The translations under genes were made by a program, and so were the position numbers. A stretch of 49,745 nucleotides of DNA from the IMG/VR virus record IMGVR_UViG_3300042937_000479, positions 1 through 49,745 of that record. One strand, 5' to 3'. This stretch comes from a virus. Under the pieces are notes generated by a model, which worked only from the letters and a program-made list of their open reading frames with translations, did not search any database and had not been told where the DNA came from. Positions 6,964 through 15,652 of this stretch are shown here, one piece after another. Each line of letters starts with the position of its first letter. The stretch's first letter is position 1.

Positions 6964-7390
6964 ATAGTTCTTTCTCTGTTATTATCTTAAACTTCCAGTT
7001 GCGTTTATTTGCAAATTGTTCTGCAAATGCCCATTTTGATTTATTTATCTGCCATTCTACTATTTCGTGCAGATATCCTTTTGTGATCTTCTTCTTTTTC
7101 ACAGGCTCTGAGCATTTTCTATGTGGTTTTATCTCTACTAGATATGTTTGAACTTCACCATTCTTCTCTTTTACTTCTATTATAAAGTCAACAAAATACC
7201 TATGATATTTTTTATCTACGGGGGATATGTACGGTATTGGAAGTTCTTCTGATGCCCATTTGATTATGTTTTCGGTATTGTCACAGAAAGTCATAAATTT
7301 TCTTTCCCACAGAGAACGATACACAATATTTGTGTGATCCCCAGAGTACTTTGATGGGTTCTTTGGTTTAAATTTACCTTTATAGGACAT
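6929..7390 (-). CDS. 4: Head completion protein gp4
   Basis: In T4, gp4 (also called gp50/gp4) is needed late in head maturation, before tails can join. The 153-aa protein opens with the family signature YKGKFKPKNPSKYSGD, then IVYRSLWERKFMTFCD, IIKWASEELPIPYISPVD and HRYFVDFIIEV, and ends with VITEKELFG-like sequence (IITEKELFGG). The segment with D, E and K residues (YFVDF... LVEIKPHRK) looks like a PD-(D/E)xK nuclease-like core, as noted for this family. The length is about that of T4 gp4 (150 aa). It is the first gene of the minus-strand operon and diverges from gp48 across only 35 bases, so the operon promoter must lie in that gap or inside gp48. I found no SD upstream. Confidence 0.9.
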   Translation of the reverse strand: MSYKGKFKPKNPSKYSGDHTNIVYRSLWERKFMTFCDNTENIIKWASEELPIPYISPVDKKYHRYFVDFIIEVKEKNGEVQTYLVEIKPHRKCSEPVKKKKITKGYLHEIVEWQINKSKWAFAEQFANKRNWKFKIITEKELFGGKEPTTDEL

Positions 7391-7425
7391 ACATACTATT
7401 TAGCAGAAACGGAGTAATTGCGAAA

Positions 7426-8205
7426 ATGGCAGATAAAGAACGCAAATCTGAAGGCAAATATTCAAACTTAATACCACCAAGAGCAAACGGCAATCAATCT
7501 GGTGGAATGTGGTCTGTAATAGAAATACTAGAACCTACTGAATTTGGTGCCAATGCTACTCCAATAATGTCATATTATTTACAGTTACCAAAAGAACTGA
7601 ATAATGTATTTTCCATAGATTGGCAACAAAAAGAATTAGGCGATAGTGCATTGAGTGCTTTATTTACTGGTGGTAAAACGGGTGGTGGTGCTGGTTCTGA
7701 CAGTGGTGCAGTAGGAGCAAATGCCATGTATGGTAGTGGTCTTGATATTGTCGCTGGTGCTGGCATTCTTCCCGGTGTAATGGATTCTCTGAGGCAGAAT
7801 GCTGGAATTGCAAAAAATACAGTAAATACTTTACTGTTTCAATCATCCAATTTGAGAAATTTTCAATTCACTTGGGATCTTATTCCGCTTAGACGAGAAG
7901 ATTCTAAGGGGTATAATAGAATGATAGAAGATTTTCGTTTGAAGATGCATCCACGATTAGAAAGTAATATGAATTTTCTTACTCCATATTTGTTCAGAGT
8001 GAAACTCCAGGTACAAAGCAAAATTATCATCAGCACACTACCATGTGCTATGACCAATCTTACCATAAATTCATTTGGTTCAGGAATGCCCGCATTTCAT
8101 GATGATGGTACTGCAGTACATACAGTCTTGACTATAGAATTACAAGAACTGTTCCCACAAACTCAGCAATCAATTCAGAAACTATACAGCGACAATTCAA
8201 AGTAA
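7426..8205 (+). CDS. 48: Baseplate tail tube cap gp48
   Basis: gp48 sits on the finished hub and, with gp54, starts polymerisation of the tail tube. This 259-aa protein has a variable N-terminus (YSNLIPPRANGNQSGG), a Gly-rich middle (about 85-115), and the diagnostic FQFTWDLIPLRREDSKGYNRMIEDFR (about 147-172; first half FQFTWDLIPLRRED), equivalent to T4 gp48 FTWDLTPRSTEDL. It ends with a tube-fold pair of strands (PCAMTNLTINSFGSG and AVHTVLTIELQELFP). T4 gp48 is longer (364 aa); the shorter form is usual in relatives with compact N-termini. GGAG at 7411-7414 precedes the ATG by 11 bases. It heads the rightward structural operon, divergent from gp4. Confidence 0.8.
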   Translation: MADKERKSEGKYSNLIPPRANGNQSGGMWSVIEILEPTEFGANATPIMSYYLQLPKELNNVFSIDWQQKELGDSALSALFTGGKTGGGAGSDSGAVGANAMYGSGLDIVAGAGILPGVMDSLRQNAGIAKNTVNTLLFQSSNLRNFQFTWDLIPLRREDSKGYNRMIEDFRLKMHPRLESNMNFLTPYLFRVKLQVQSKIIISTLPCAMTNLTINSFGSGMPAFHDDGTAVHTVLTIELQELFPQTQQSIQKLYSDNSK

Positions 8206-8214
8206 AGGTTAATT

Positions 8215-8937
8215 GTGTATTTCAATAAATTAGGAACAACCGAATATAATGGAATAGTAATTCCAGATATCTTAAAGAGAATTTCACTTACTGGTGATGT
8301 ATCTAAAAGTAATTTGGTAGATCAATATTCCATAGGTGAAGGAGAAACTCCAGAGAGTGTTTCTTTTGATTACTATGGAAGTGTTGATTACTATTGGACT
8401 ATTCTTCTTGTCAATAATATTAAGAGTCGTTATTTTGATTGGCCAATGTCTTCGCAAGAATTAGGACAATATGTGGAATCGAAATATGGCAATAGGATTG
8501 CTTTGTTTTTCAAGGAAACTGATATAAACAATCAATTTAATTTTTGTGATACCAAGTATATTAGAAATTCTGCTGGCAAAATAAGCACTGTATCAGAATG
8601 TGACAGAAATTTAAATAAAATAGTAATAGCAAAAACAGAAGAAATTGTTATTTCTGGATCTGTTCAATTTCTTGATATAAATCAAAAAACAATTGCATCC
8701 TTAGTTGTTTCTAGAGTAGTATACGAAAACATGTATGCAGTTCACCATACAAATGATGGTGATGAAAATAGAACATATTTAAATAATTATATTGTTTCAC
8801 AAGGACAGCAAAATATTGTTTCTAATTACGATTATGAAGTACAAGAAAACGAAAACAGAAGAAGTATATTTTTAATAAACCCCACATATATTTCGACATA
8901 TGTAAACTCATTTAAAGTATTAGCGAGAGCTGATTGA
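8215..8937 (+). CDS. 53: Baseplate wedge protein gp53
   Basis: gp53 joins the baseplate wedges together around the hub. The 240-aa protein carries the family core: YSIGEGETPESVSFDYYGSVDYYWTILLVNNI spans about residues 39-70 (key parts GETPESVSFDYYG and YYWTILLVNN), similar to T4 gp53 AYAIYGNPQLYWVLLMCN, followed by FDWPMSSQELGQYVESKYG. The pattern resembles a LysM-like fold. The start is a GTG (8215) with AAAGG five to eight bases upstream and overlapping the gp48 stop region; there is no suitable ATG. T4 gp53 is 196 aa. It ends one base before the ATG of gp27, with which it shares tight spacing. Confidence 0.8.
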   Translation: MYFNKLGTTEYNGIVIPDILKRISLTGDVSKSNLVDQYSIGEGETPESVSFDYYGSVDYYWTILLVNNIKSRYFDWPMSSQELGQYVESKYGNRIALFFKETDINNQFNFCDTKYIRNSAGKISTVSECDRNLNKIVIAKTEEIVISGSVQFLDINQKTIASLVVSRVVYENMYAVHHTNDGDENRTYLNNYIVSQGQQNIVSNYDYEVQENENRRSIFLINPTYISTYVNSFKVLARAD

Positions 8938-8938
8938 T

Positions 8939-10231
8939 ATGATTCCACTTGTTTTAAATACAAATAGACCAATTATTAAAATAAAAGATATTGATGTTTC
9001 TGATATCATAAAAGAGATATCACTGACTGAAAGTGTCTTTGAACCTGTTTTGCGTGGATTTTTTGTTGTATTTGATACAGCAAGTTCTAGATTATCTCAG
9101 GTTATTGGTGGGTTCAACGGATTGACTAAAATTGAATTTTCCTTTCATAGTATGCTCGGCAATAGTTCTGAAAAAGAAATTCAAAGCAAAGAATTTTTTG
9201 TTTACAAGTACATGCCCGGACCAACAGAAGGAACTACAAACAGCGTTGCGATTGGTTATTTTAGTTCTAAATATGTTTTTATCAATGAATCTAGAATGAT
9301 ATCAAGATATTTTGATGATACTGTTTCTGACATAGTGACAAAAATGTGCAAGGAACTTGATATAAAATGTGAAACTACAAAATCTGTTGGTAAAATTAAA
9401 AAAGTTCTTCCATACGATTCGGTGTTTTCCCATATAACAAATCTGTCAAAGCAAGCAAGAGCATCAGAAAATCCAAAAGATGTTGATTTTATTTTCTATC
9501 AGGATATAGATCACAAGTTTTATTTTAAACCACTATCTTCCTTTAAGAAAAAAGAAGTAAAATGGAAGTACAAATACATTTTACCAACTCCAGAACTAAC
9601 CATAACGGATGCAAAGTATAGCGTATTGAAACACGGCTCCGAATCTTTTGCGCCAATAGACAACGCACTAGGAGGAATGTATTCATCAGAAATCATTTCC
9701 TTTGATAGTACTACAGGCGATTACTATTCAAAAACACATGTGCTACAACAAGATCAATACACAAAAATATCAAATAAACCAATAGTAGATACAACAAAAG
9801 ATCCATTATTTGATGATATTGCAAAGAGTGGAGTAGCAGTAAGAAGATACAATAAGCAAAGATTTTTGTACGATTGTTCTGAAAATGCATCAGGACAAGA
9901 TGAAGTTGGTCTTCAGGACGATTGGGTTGGAAATAGACTAACATCTATGCAATTATCAAATCAGATGACATTGAATATGGTTGTACCTGGAAATAGTGAA
10001 ATGAAAGTTGGAGATTTACTGGAATTTAGACGACCATTACACGAATCAATTCTGGATACAAGTAAAGTACAAATGAAACAAACTGATATATTTTATAGTG
10101 GAAAATTCCTAGTAGTAGAAATAACACACGATATCGTTATGCGACAAGGAGTAACACCAACAGCAGCAACTGCTGTGTATACTATGCGCGTAAAAGCAAT
10201 TAAAGATTCTATAGGAGATGAATATGCCTAA
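8939..10231 (+). CDS. 27: Baseplate hub protein gp27-like
   Basis: gp27 forms the trimeric ring of the hub that carries gp5 and docks the tail tube. The 430-aa protein has the typical start with strands (KIKDIDVSDIIKEISLTESVFEPVLRG; key VLRGFFVVFDTAS), a middle domain with VSDIVTKMCKELDIK, and the C-terminal tube-like domain MTLNMVVPGNSEMKVGDLLEF (about 345-365) followed by YSGKFLVVEITHDIV, a pattern shared with T4 gp27, P2 gpD and VgrG N-terminal regions. T4 gp27 is 391 aa. It lies directly before the OB-fold gp5-like gene, as gp27 and gp5 are physical partners, and overlaps it by a few bases. Confidence 0.75.
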   Translation: MIPLVLNTNRPIIKIKDIDVSDIIKEISLTESVFEPVLRGFFVVFDTASSRLSQVIGGFNGLTKIEFSFHSMLGNSSEKEIQSKEFFVYKYMPGPTEGTTNSVAIGYFSSKYVFINESRMISRYFDDTVSDIVTKMCKELDIKCETTKSVGKIKKVLPYDSVFSHITNLSKQARASENPKDVDFIFYQDIDHKFYFKPLSSFKKKEVKWKYKYILPTPELTITDAKYSVLKHGSESFAPIDNALGGMYSSEIISFDSTTGDYYSKTHVLQQDQYTKISNKPIVDTTKDPLFDDIAKSGVAVRRYNKQRFLYDCSENASGQDEVGLQDDWVGNRLTSMQLSNQMTLNMVVPGNSEMKVGDLLEFRRPLHESILDTSKVQMKQTDIFYSGKFLVVEITHDIVMRQGVTPTAATAVYTMRVKAIKDSIGDEYA

Positions 10232-11060
10232 TCCAACATTAGGAAATCCTACATTTAGATGGTGGTGGGGGTGTGTTGAAGATCGTATAGATCCTCTACA
10301 AAAGGGCAGAGTTCGTGTAAGAATACATGGATATCATAGTCCATTTCAAAAGGATATCCCAACATCGGCTTTGCCATGGGCAGAAGTAGTACAACCACCA
10401 ACGACCGGTGCAACACCACAGAGCAGTCCAACTGGAATTGCGGAAGGTCTTTGGGTTTTTGGTTTCTTTAAAGATGGAGTTGATTGTCAACAACCTGTGA
10501 TCATTGGATGGTTGCCAACTCTTCCGGAAGAAACTGAGAAAAAAGACACAACAGGTTCTGATACTTTACAGCAAAAGACTTCAGCAAAAGAAACATTTCA
10601 GAAAAATTATGGAGATGGATTTAGAGATCCTAGAACTGAAAAGGAACTAAAAGAATTCCCATCGAAAGATGTTGAACGAAAATATCCATTTGGAAAAGAT
10701 AAAGTAACAAAAGATCGTGGAGTTCAGCTCACCGAAAAAGAACCAAAAAAACAAACAAGCAAAGACGGTCGTTCTATTGCAATAAATGATCCTACCAAAA
10801 TAGCAAACACAATAATAGAATTAAAGAAAACTGCAAGACCGGATGGTCTATATGATTATTCTAAGATTGCAGATATAAAAGTAGAAGAGAAATTCAAATG
10901 TGGTGTTATTAATATTTCTAATACAAATAAAGGAACATTGAGTGGATTTGGATATGGAAATAATTCTGTTGCTAGTACTATGTTATCTTCAGAATTTAAA
11001 AATTGGAAATTGGTAACAGAAGAACCATTGAATGCCAATAATGGAAAGATTTTAGGATAA
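10224..11060 (+). CDS. 5: gp5-like hub protein, OB-fold part
   Basis: The N-terminal half of a gp5/VgrG-type spike, made as a separate polypeptide. It has the OB fold that binds gp27: FRWWWGCVEDRIDPLQKGRV (about residues 11-30), RVRIHGYHSPF, LPWAEVVQPPTTG (about 50-62), SPTGIAEGLWVFGFFKDG and QQPVIIGWLP (to about 98). These match T4 gp5 residues 1-129. The rest (about 100-278) is charged and low-complexity; I see no lysozyme domain, which T4 gp5 carries after the OB fold. I chose ATG 10224 over 10218 because the strong SD AGGAG ends at 10217, leaving no space for the earlier ATG but six bases for this one. The beta-helical needle is encoded by the next gene. Confidence 0.75.
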   Translation: MPNPTLGNPTFRWWWGCVEDRIDPLQKGRVRVRIHGYHSPFQKDIPTSALPWAEVVQPPTTGATPQSSPTGIAEGLWVFGFFKDGVDCQQPVIIGWLPTLPEETEKKDTTGSDTLQQKTSAKETFQKNYGDGFRDPRTEKELKEFPSKDVERKYPFGKDKVTKDRGVQLTEKEPKKQTSKDGRSIAINDPTKIANTIIELKKTARPDGLYDYSKIADIKVEEKFKCGVINISNTNKGTLSGFGYGNNSVASTMLSSEFKNWKLVTEEPLNANNGKILG

Positions 11061-11064
11061 TATA

Positions 11065-12687
11065 ATGTCAAATAATTGCGATGATCCAAATATAATACCA
11101 CCAAATGGTACTGCAAAAGAGGTAAAAGGGAAGACTGGTTCTAGAAATAGAAAACCTTTGCCAAACACCACATCTGCAACTGATGTTCCTGTTTCTGGTG
11201 GAAAAGTAAATCCACCTTCAAATAATGCAACAGATGTAGCAGCATCTCAAGCGGCGTTAGCCGCGGCCGCTGGTGGTGGTGGTGGTGGTGGCAGCGGGGG
11301 TAGTGGTGGTGGCGGTGGAAGTCCAGCAGTAGCCGGCGGAAAGGTGAAAGCCAGTTCTACTCCTCCCGGAGCAGTTCAACCGGCTGCACAAGTAAAACCC
11401 CAAACACAAACACCAACAGTTGAAAAACCACAAGTTAATCAATGGACACAACCAAAAACAGAACATGGTCGTATTAATGGTGAGAAGATCGAAGAAAAAG
11501 ATCCTTGTAATGGTCAAGAAAAGAAAAGTGAAGAATTCAAACCAAGAACAATTTATCCATTCAATAAAGTAACACAAAGCGAATCGGGACATGTTACTGA
11601 AACTGATGATACGCCAGGAAGCGAACGAGTATCATTCTTTCATAGATCCGGTTCTAATTATGAATACTTTCCAAACGGAGATGTGATTCATCAAAATGTT
11701 CGAGACAATTACATTCATGTGTTCAGAGACAATTATGTTCATTTGGGTGGATATTCTACAGTTACTATAGACAAAGGATTGAAGATTCTTGTTAATAGCG
11801 ATGAAGATGAAAATACACCAGAAAAGAATGTAAACTTTGATATTCACATATCAGGTAATGCAAATGTAAACATATATGTTCATAAAGGAAATATGAATGT
11901 TTCCTTAGCAGAAGGTGATTTGAACATGCGTGTGAACAAAGGTGATGTCAACATTTTACAAGATAATGGCAACTACAATCACACGGTTGGTGGAGATTAT
12001 AATTTAGAAGTGGTTGGACACATGCATACTGTTGTTGGCGGAAATGTTATTCATGAAATAGGAGGAAATCGCGATGAAAGAATCGATGGTGAATTTGATC
12101 AAAAATACCTCACAAACCCTTCTGGTTATTATGCGGAATATTTGGAAGGTAGCAAAAGGGTGTATGTCAGCGGAAATCAGATAGTACAGGTTGTTGGTAG
12201 TTCTGATGAATCTGCTAAAATTAAAACAGAGCAATATTACAATAATATGACAATTGATGTTTCTGGATATTGTGCAATTCGCTCCGGTGGTACTCTAAAC
12301 TTGACTTCCGGTACTGATCTGACGGTACAGTCTGCTGGAACGATGCTAATCAAGTCTTTTTCTAGTATGGATATATTTTCTTCTATAGATGGAGTTTCTC
12401 CCATGAAAATATACAGTGCTGCAACTTTCGAGTTTGTAGCAGAAAATTATGCTCTAATTCGTTCATCTAGCGATAAGATAGAGTTGAAAGCTCCTCAGAA
12501 CATCAAAACAATCACAGCAAAGCTGTATATTCCAGAAACCGAAACCGCTCCAAGATTCGGAAGAGATCCAAAACCAATAAATGATAAAGATCCATACTCG
12601 AATAAAGTAACAGATGCTAAGACAACCAATACCTATCTTAAAAATAATAAAAAACCTTGGGTTCCAACCAATACTAAAAATAAATAA
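11065..12687 (+). CDS. gp5-like needle protein (beta-helical spike part)
   Basis: The C-terminal half of the puncturing spike as a separate gene. Residues 1-150 are a flexible Pro/Thr/Gln-rich region with a poly-Gly linker (about 70-90, coded by GGT repeats near 11270-11320). From about residue 190 the sequence becomes a triple-stranded beta-helix of VgrG/gp5C type: PNGDVIHQNVRDNYIHVF, then short repeats such as ANVNIYVHKGNMNVSLAEGD, VNKGDVNILQDNGNYNHTVGGD and HMHTVVGGNVIHEIGGNRDE, with periodic Gly-Asp/Asn turns. This would form the trimeric needle at the tail tip. An SD (AGGA, 11054-11057) lies 7 bases before the ATG and overlaps the end of the OB-fold gene, so equal expression is likely. 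In T4 the two parts are one protein, cleaved during assembly. Confidence 0.75.
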   Translation: MSNNCDDPNIIPPNGTAKEVKGKTGSRNRKPLPNTTSATDVPVSGGKVNPPSNNATDVAASQAALAAAAGGGGGGGSGGSGGGGGSPAVAGGKVKASSTPPGAVQPAAQVKPQTQTPTVEKPQVNQWTQPKTEHGRINGEKIEEKDPCNGQEKKSEEFKPRTIYPFNKVTQSESGHVTETDDTPGSERVSFFHRSGSNYEYFPNGDVIHQNVRDNYIHVFRDNYVHLGGYSTVTIDKGLKILVNSDEDENTPEKNVNFDIHISGNANVNIYVHKGNMNVSLAEGDLNMRVNKGDVNILQDNGNYNHTVGGDYNLEVVGHMHTVVGGNVIHEIGGNRDERIDGEFDQKYLTNPSGYYAEYLEGSKRVYVSGNQIVQVVGSSDESAKIKTEQYYNNMTIDVSGYCAIRSGGTLNLTSGTDLTVQSAGTMLIKSFSSMDIFSSIDGVSPMKIYSAATFEFVAENYALIRSSSDKIELKAPQNIKTITAKLYIPETETAPRFGRDPKPINDKDPYSNKVTDAKTTNTYLKNNKKPWVPTNTKNK

Positions 12688-12690
12688 ATA
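12683..12690 (+). promoter_or_regulatory. Candidate T4-type late promoter (AATAAATA)
   Basis: AATAAATA at 12683-12690 overlaps the stop of the needle gene and lies 30 bases before ATG 12721. It differs from the T4 late -10 element TATAAATA at the first base only, and the position leaves a start site near 12697 and an SD (AGGA, 12710-12713). The surrounding DNA is AT-rich (a short AAAT repeat), so a chance match is possible. Confidence 0.4.
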
Positions 12691-12720
12691 ACAATGTTCA
12701 GTAATTTATAGGATACTAAT

Positions 12721-13371
12721 ATGTTAACATTTTTCAAATCTCTTTCTCCTGATGTGTGGTTTGGTATTGGCGTGGCTGTAGTTTCGTTTCTTGTTGGATG
12801 TGTGATTACATTAATAAGAAAATTAAATATTCGTACAAAATGCAAACACCCTCTTTTCTGCAATGGTACTGGGAAGGATTTCACAAAAGTTCATACACAA
12901 GTAAACGAATTGCTTACTGAGATGCGGCTAGAACTCGATTCCGCTAGAGTATTCATTTCACAGTTTCATAATGGTGGAGATTTCTTCACAGGTGAAAGTA
13001 TATTAAAGTTCTCAATTACACACGAATCCTGTAGTCTTGGGGTTGTGAACACAATAGATCAGCAACAAGGAGTTCTGTTGACCAGATTTATTGAGAAATT
13101 GAAAATACTGCAAGAAGACGAACCAAGATTGATCTTCACAAATACATTAGTGGATAGTCACTTTAAGGGATTTTTGGAAGCAAGAAACACCATTGCGTTT
13201 ATTTTAGTTCCGTTGAGATCGGACAGTTCATTGACTCCATATGGTTATTATTGCTGTGAGTGGTGTTCTTGGGCACATGTTGATGCATTAAATGCAGATG
13301 TAGTAGATACCTTTGAGTTTTTTGTTAAAAAGAATACTAGGATCATAAACACCTTACTTACTTCCAAATAA
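12721..13371 (+). CDS. Membrane-anchored 'FHNG' protein with GAF-like domain, unknown function
   Basis: A 216-aa protein with one clear N-terminal membrane segment (about residues 12-36, WFGIGVAVVSFLVGCVITLI), a short Cys-containing basic linker (RTKCKHPLFCNGTG), and a soluble domain beginning TEMRLELDSARVFISQFHNGGDFFTGESI (key SARVFISQFHNGG, about 76-88). The FHNGG signature followed by a ligand-binding-like beta/alpha domain (FILVPLRSD, YGYYCCEWCSW) resembles a GAF-like protein seen in several phages and bacteria with unknown role. It sits between the hub needle and gp25 and overlaps gp25 by one base (TAATG), so it is made with the tail. It could be an inner-membrane or envelope factor in assembly or lysis timing. 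SD AGGA at 12710-12713; a candidate late promoter precedes it. Confidence 0.5.
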   Translation: MLTFFKSLSPDVWFGIGVAVVSFLVGCVITLIRKLNIRTKCKHPLFCNGTGKDFTKVHTQVNELLTEMRLELDSARVFISQFHNGGDFFTGESILKFSITHESCSLGVVNTIDQQQGVLLTRFIEKLKILQEDEPRLIFTNTLVDSHFKGFLEARNTIAFILVPLRSDSSLTPYGYYCCEWCSWAHVDALNADVVDTFEFFVKKNTRIINTLLTSK

Positions 13372-13766
13372 TGGCAAAATTAAACATAACAGATATAAGT
13401 AATGATTTTACTAAAAATCCTTCAACCGGGGATATTACTATCGTAAAAGATGGCAATGCTATCAAGCAATCCCTGAAAAACCTGCTATTGCTCAATAAAT
13501 TCGATAAACCATTCAATCCTGACATAGATGTTGGTTTAAGAGAAGTTCTATTTGAGAATTTTCCAGATTTCATTCGAAAGAATATAATTCGTGAAAAAGT
13601 TGAATACATAATCAATAAGTACGAACCGCGAGTTAAATTACAAGAAGTAGATGTTGTTAGTTCGGAAGATCAGAATGGTTTAACAATACAGATAACTTAT
13701 GGAGTAGTAAATCAAGAAAATTTACAATCACAATCTCTGCAAGTTAATCTAGAGAGGAATAGATGA
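13371..13766 (+). CDS. 25: Baseplate wedge protein gp25
   Basis: gp25 is the conserved sheath-initiating wedge component of contractile tails, a homologue of type VI secretion TssE. The 131-aa protein (T4: 132 aa) shows the family order: N-terminal DITIVKDGNAIKQSLKNLLLLNKFDKPFNP (key AIKQSLKNLLL, about 31-41), VGLREVLFENFP, and the conserved EPR motif in NKYEPRVKLQEV (about 83-94). It overlaps both neighbours: the start shares a base with the previous stop, and its TGA overlaps the ATG of gp6 (13763-13766). No SD is evident, so translation is likely coupled to upstream ribosomes. With gp6 and gp7 it forms the core of each wedge. Confidence 0.93.
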   Translation: MAKLNITDISNDFTKNPSTGDITIVKDGNAIKQSLKNLLLLNKFDKPFNPDIDVGLREVLFENFPDFIRKNIIREKVEYIINKYEPRVKLQEVDVVSSEDQNGLTIQITYGVVNQENLQSQSLQVNLERNR

Positions 13767-15652
13767 ATCCCGATTTTTCTAAGCTAGATTACAACGACAT
13801 CAAACAAAATCTTATTTCGTTCTTAAAGAATCAAGATAAGTTTAGTGGTTACAATTTTGAGGGATCTACCTTAAATATTCTGTTGGACATACTTGCATAC
13901 AACACACATTATCAAGCATTATACAATAACATAACTTTCAATGAAGCTTTTCTGGATACTGCACAGAAAAGATCCTCTGTTGTGTCTATTGCTAAAAATT
14001 TAGGATATACCCCCTCTTCTTCTAGAAGTGCCACTTGCATAGTGGAAATTGTTAGATCTGCTTCAGATACCGGAGCGATAGTAGGATCTCTCATATTACC
14101 AAAATATCAAGCATTTAAAGCCAATAAAGATTCTACTGCATTCTTTTTCTATAATTTAGAAGAAGCAACCTTTAGTGTAAATGAACTGGATGTTGATGGA
14201 ATAACTCCTATCAACTACACAACAGGATCTGTTGCTATTCGTGAAGGATTCTTAAGAACGAATTCTTTCGTTATAGATGGATCAAATCCAACTCAAAAAT
14301 TCACACTAAGATACAAAAATATAGACACACAAACAATATCGATAGCAGTTCAAAATAGCACATCAAATGCTACAGGAAGTGATGCTGCTTGGACAGAATC
14401 TCAGAATATAACACTAATCAATGGCGAGTCTAATGTATTCTTCTTAGAAGAAGGACCGGATGAGTATTATAGAATATATTTTGGTGATGGTATTTTAGGT
14501 AAAAGATTGAACGAAGGTAATCTAGTTACTATTACCTTCTTAGAAAGCAGCGGAATAGAAGCAAACGACATAGGATTTACAGATGCAGAATCCAACAGAG
14601 TATTCAATTCGTTAGATTCTGTAGATACTGTAAAAGTCGTACTGCCTTCTTTTGGTGGTTCGGAGAAAGAAACAACAAATTCCATCAAGTACAATGCTCC
14701 AAAGAATTTTACTACACAAGAAAGAGCAGTGACTGCAAGCGATTATTCTATAATTTTACAAAAAGATTTTGCATTCATCAAATCTATAAAATGCTGGGGA
14801 GGAGAAGAAAACGATCCACCTGCATACGGTAAAGTATTCATTTGTATTAAACCTGAAAATCGAGCAGCACTTACTAGTAGTGAAAAGAATGCCATATTGA
14901 AATCTTTGACTAAGAATAGAGGAGTTGTTGGGGTTGTACCAGAACTAGTAGATCCAAATATAATATACCTTATTATAAATTGTGATGCTAAGGTGGATAT
15001 TGTTAAAAATAAAGGATCAATTACTCAATTAAATGCAAAAATAATTAAAGCAATTGATGATTATATAATAACTAATTTGGATATCTTTGACGCAGATCTG
15101 ATAGCAAATGAACTGGAAGCTTCTATTCTTGATATGGATTCTTCTATATTAAGTGTGACAATTACTCCTCAATTAGAATATCGTCTGATACCAGAATATG
15201 GTGCAGCAAGATCCTATACTGTAAAATTCCAAAATGCCATTCAAAGGAGTAATAGTATAGATGTGCCGAATATTCAAAGCAATTCATTTACATACTTAGA
15301 TTACAAAAATGTAGTTCGTGTCTGTAAGCTATATGACGATGGATTTGGATTGATTTATATTGGCTATGAACAAGATGGTTTGAGTTATTCAATTGGAAGA
15401 TTTGATAATTTAGATCTGTCTGTATTCTCACCAGAATCTATTGGCACAATTGATTATGAAACTGGAGAAATGAATTTAGTAAAATTCAATCCAATATATT
15501 CTGCCGAAAACAATACCATAAAGATATTTGCAAATGTTGTAGACAGCGACATATTTGTAAATCCTAATACCATATTATCAATAGACACAAACGATAGAAA
15601 TGCAACCGTTATTAACTTGATTGAGTCTGCATTCAGAAAACCGATTAGATGA
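13763..15652 (+). CDS. 6: Baseplate wedge protein gp6
   Basis: gp6 forms the inner ring linking the wedges and contacts gp25, gp53 and gp7; it is the homologue of gpJ-type baseplate proteins and TssF. The 629-aa protein (T4: 660 aa) begins with YNDIKQNLISFLKNQDKFSGYNFEGSTLNILLDILAYNT (key FEGSTLNILLDILAYNTHY, about 33-51), then FNEAFLDTAQKRSSVVSIAKNLGYTPSS (SSVVSIAKNLGYTP), all strongly like T4 gp6. The later TQERAVTASDYSIILQKDFAFIKSIKCWGGEE region (TASDYSIILQKDF) is the second hallmark of this family. The C-terminal 130 residues are beta-rich and variable. ATGA overlaps occur at both ends, with gp25 and with gp7, marking a coupled wedge operon. Confidence 0.93.
   Translation: MNPDFSKLDYNDIKQNLISFLKNQDKFSGYNFEGSTLNILLDILAYNTHYQALYNNITFNEAFLDTAQKRSSVVSIAKNLGYTPSSSRSATCIVEIVRSASDTGAIVGSLILPKYQAFKANKDSTAFFFYNLEEATFSVNELDVDGITPINYTTGSVAIREGFLRTNSFVIDGSNPTQKFTLRYKNIDTQTISIAVQNSTSNATGSDAAWTESQNITLINGESNVFFLEEGPDEYYRIYFGDGILGKRLNEGNLVTITFLESSGIEANDIGFTDAESNRVFNSLDSVDTVKVVLPSFGGSEKETTNSIKYNAPKNFTTQERAVTASDYSIILQKDFAFIKSIKCWGGEENDPPAYGKVFICIKPENRAALTSSEKNAILKSLTKNRGVVGVVPELVDPNIIYLIINCDAKVDIVKNKGSITQLNAKIIKAIDDYIITNLDIFDADLIANELEASILDMDSSILSVTITPQLEYRLIPEYGAARSYTVKFQNAIQRSNSIDVPNIQSNSFTYLDYKNVVRVCKLYDDGFGLIYIGYEQDGLSYSIGRFDNLDLSVFSPESIGTIDYETGEMNLVKFNPIYSAENNTIKIFANVVDSDIFVNPNTILSIDTNDRNATVINLIESAFRKPIR

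Noticed and set aside
7396-7403. CTAAATAG on the minus strand, a weak late-promoter-like match before gp4
   Set aside because: Only six bases separate it from the gp4 ATG, so transcription would start at the start codon; it also differs from the consensus.
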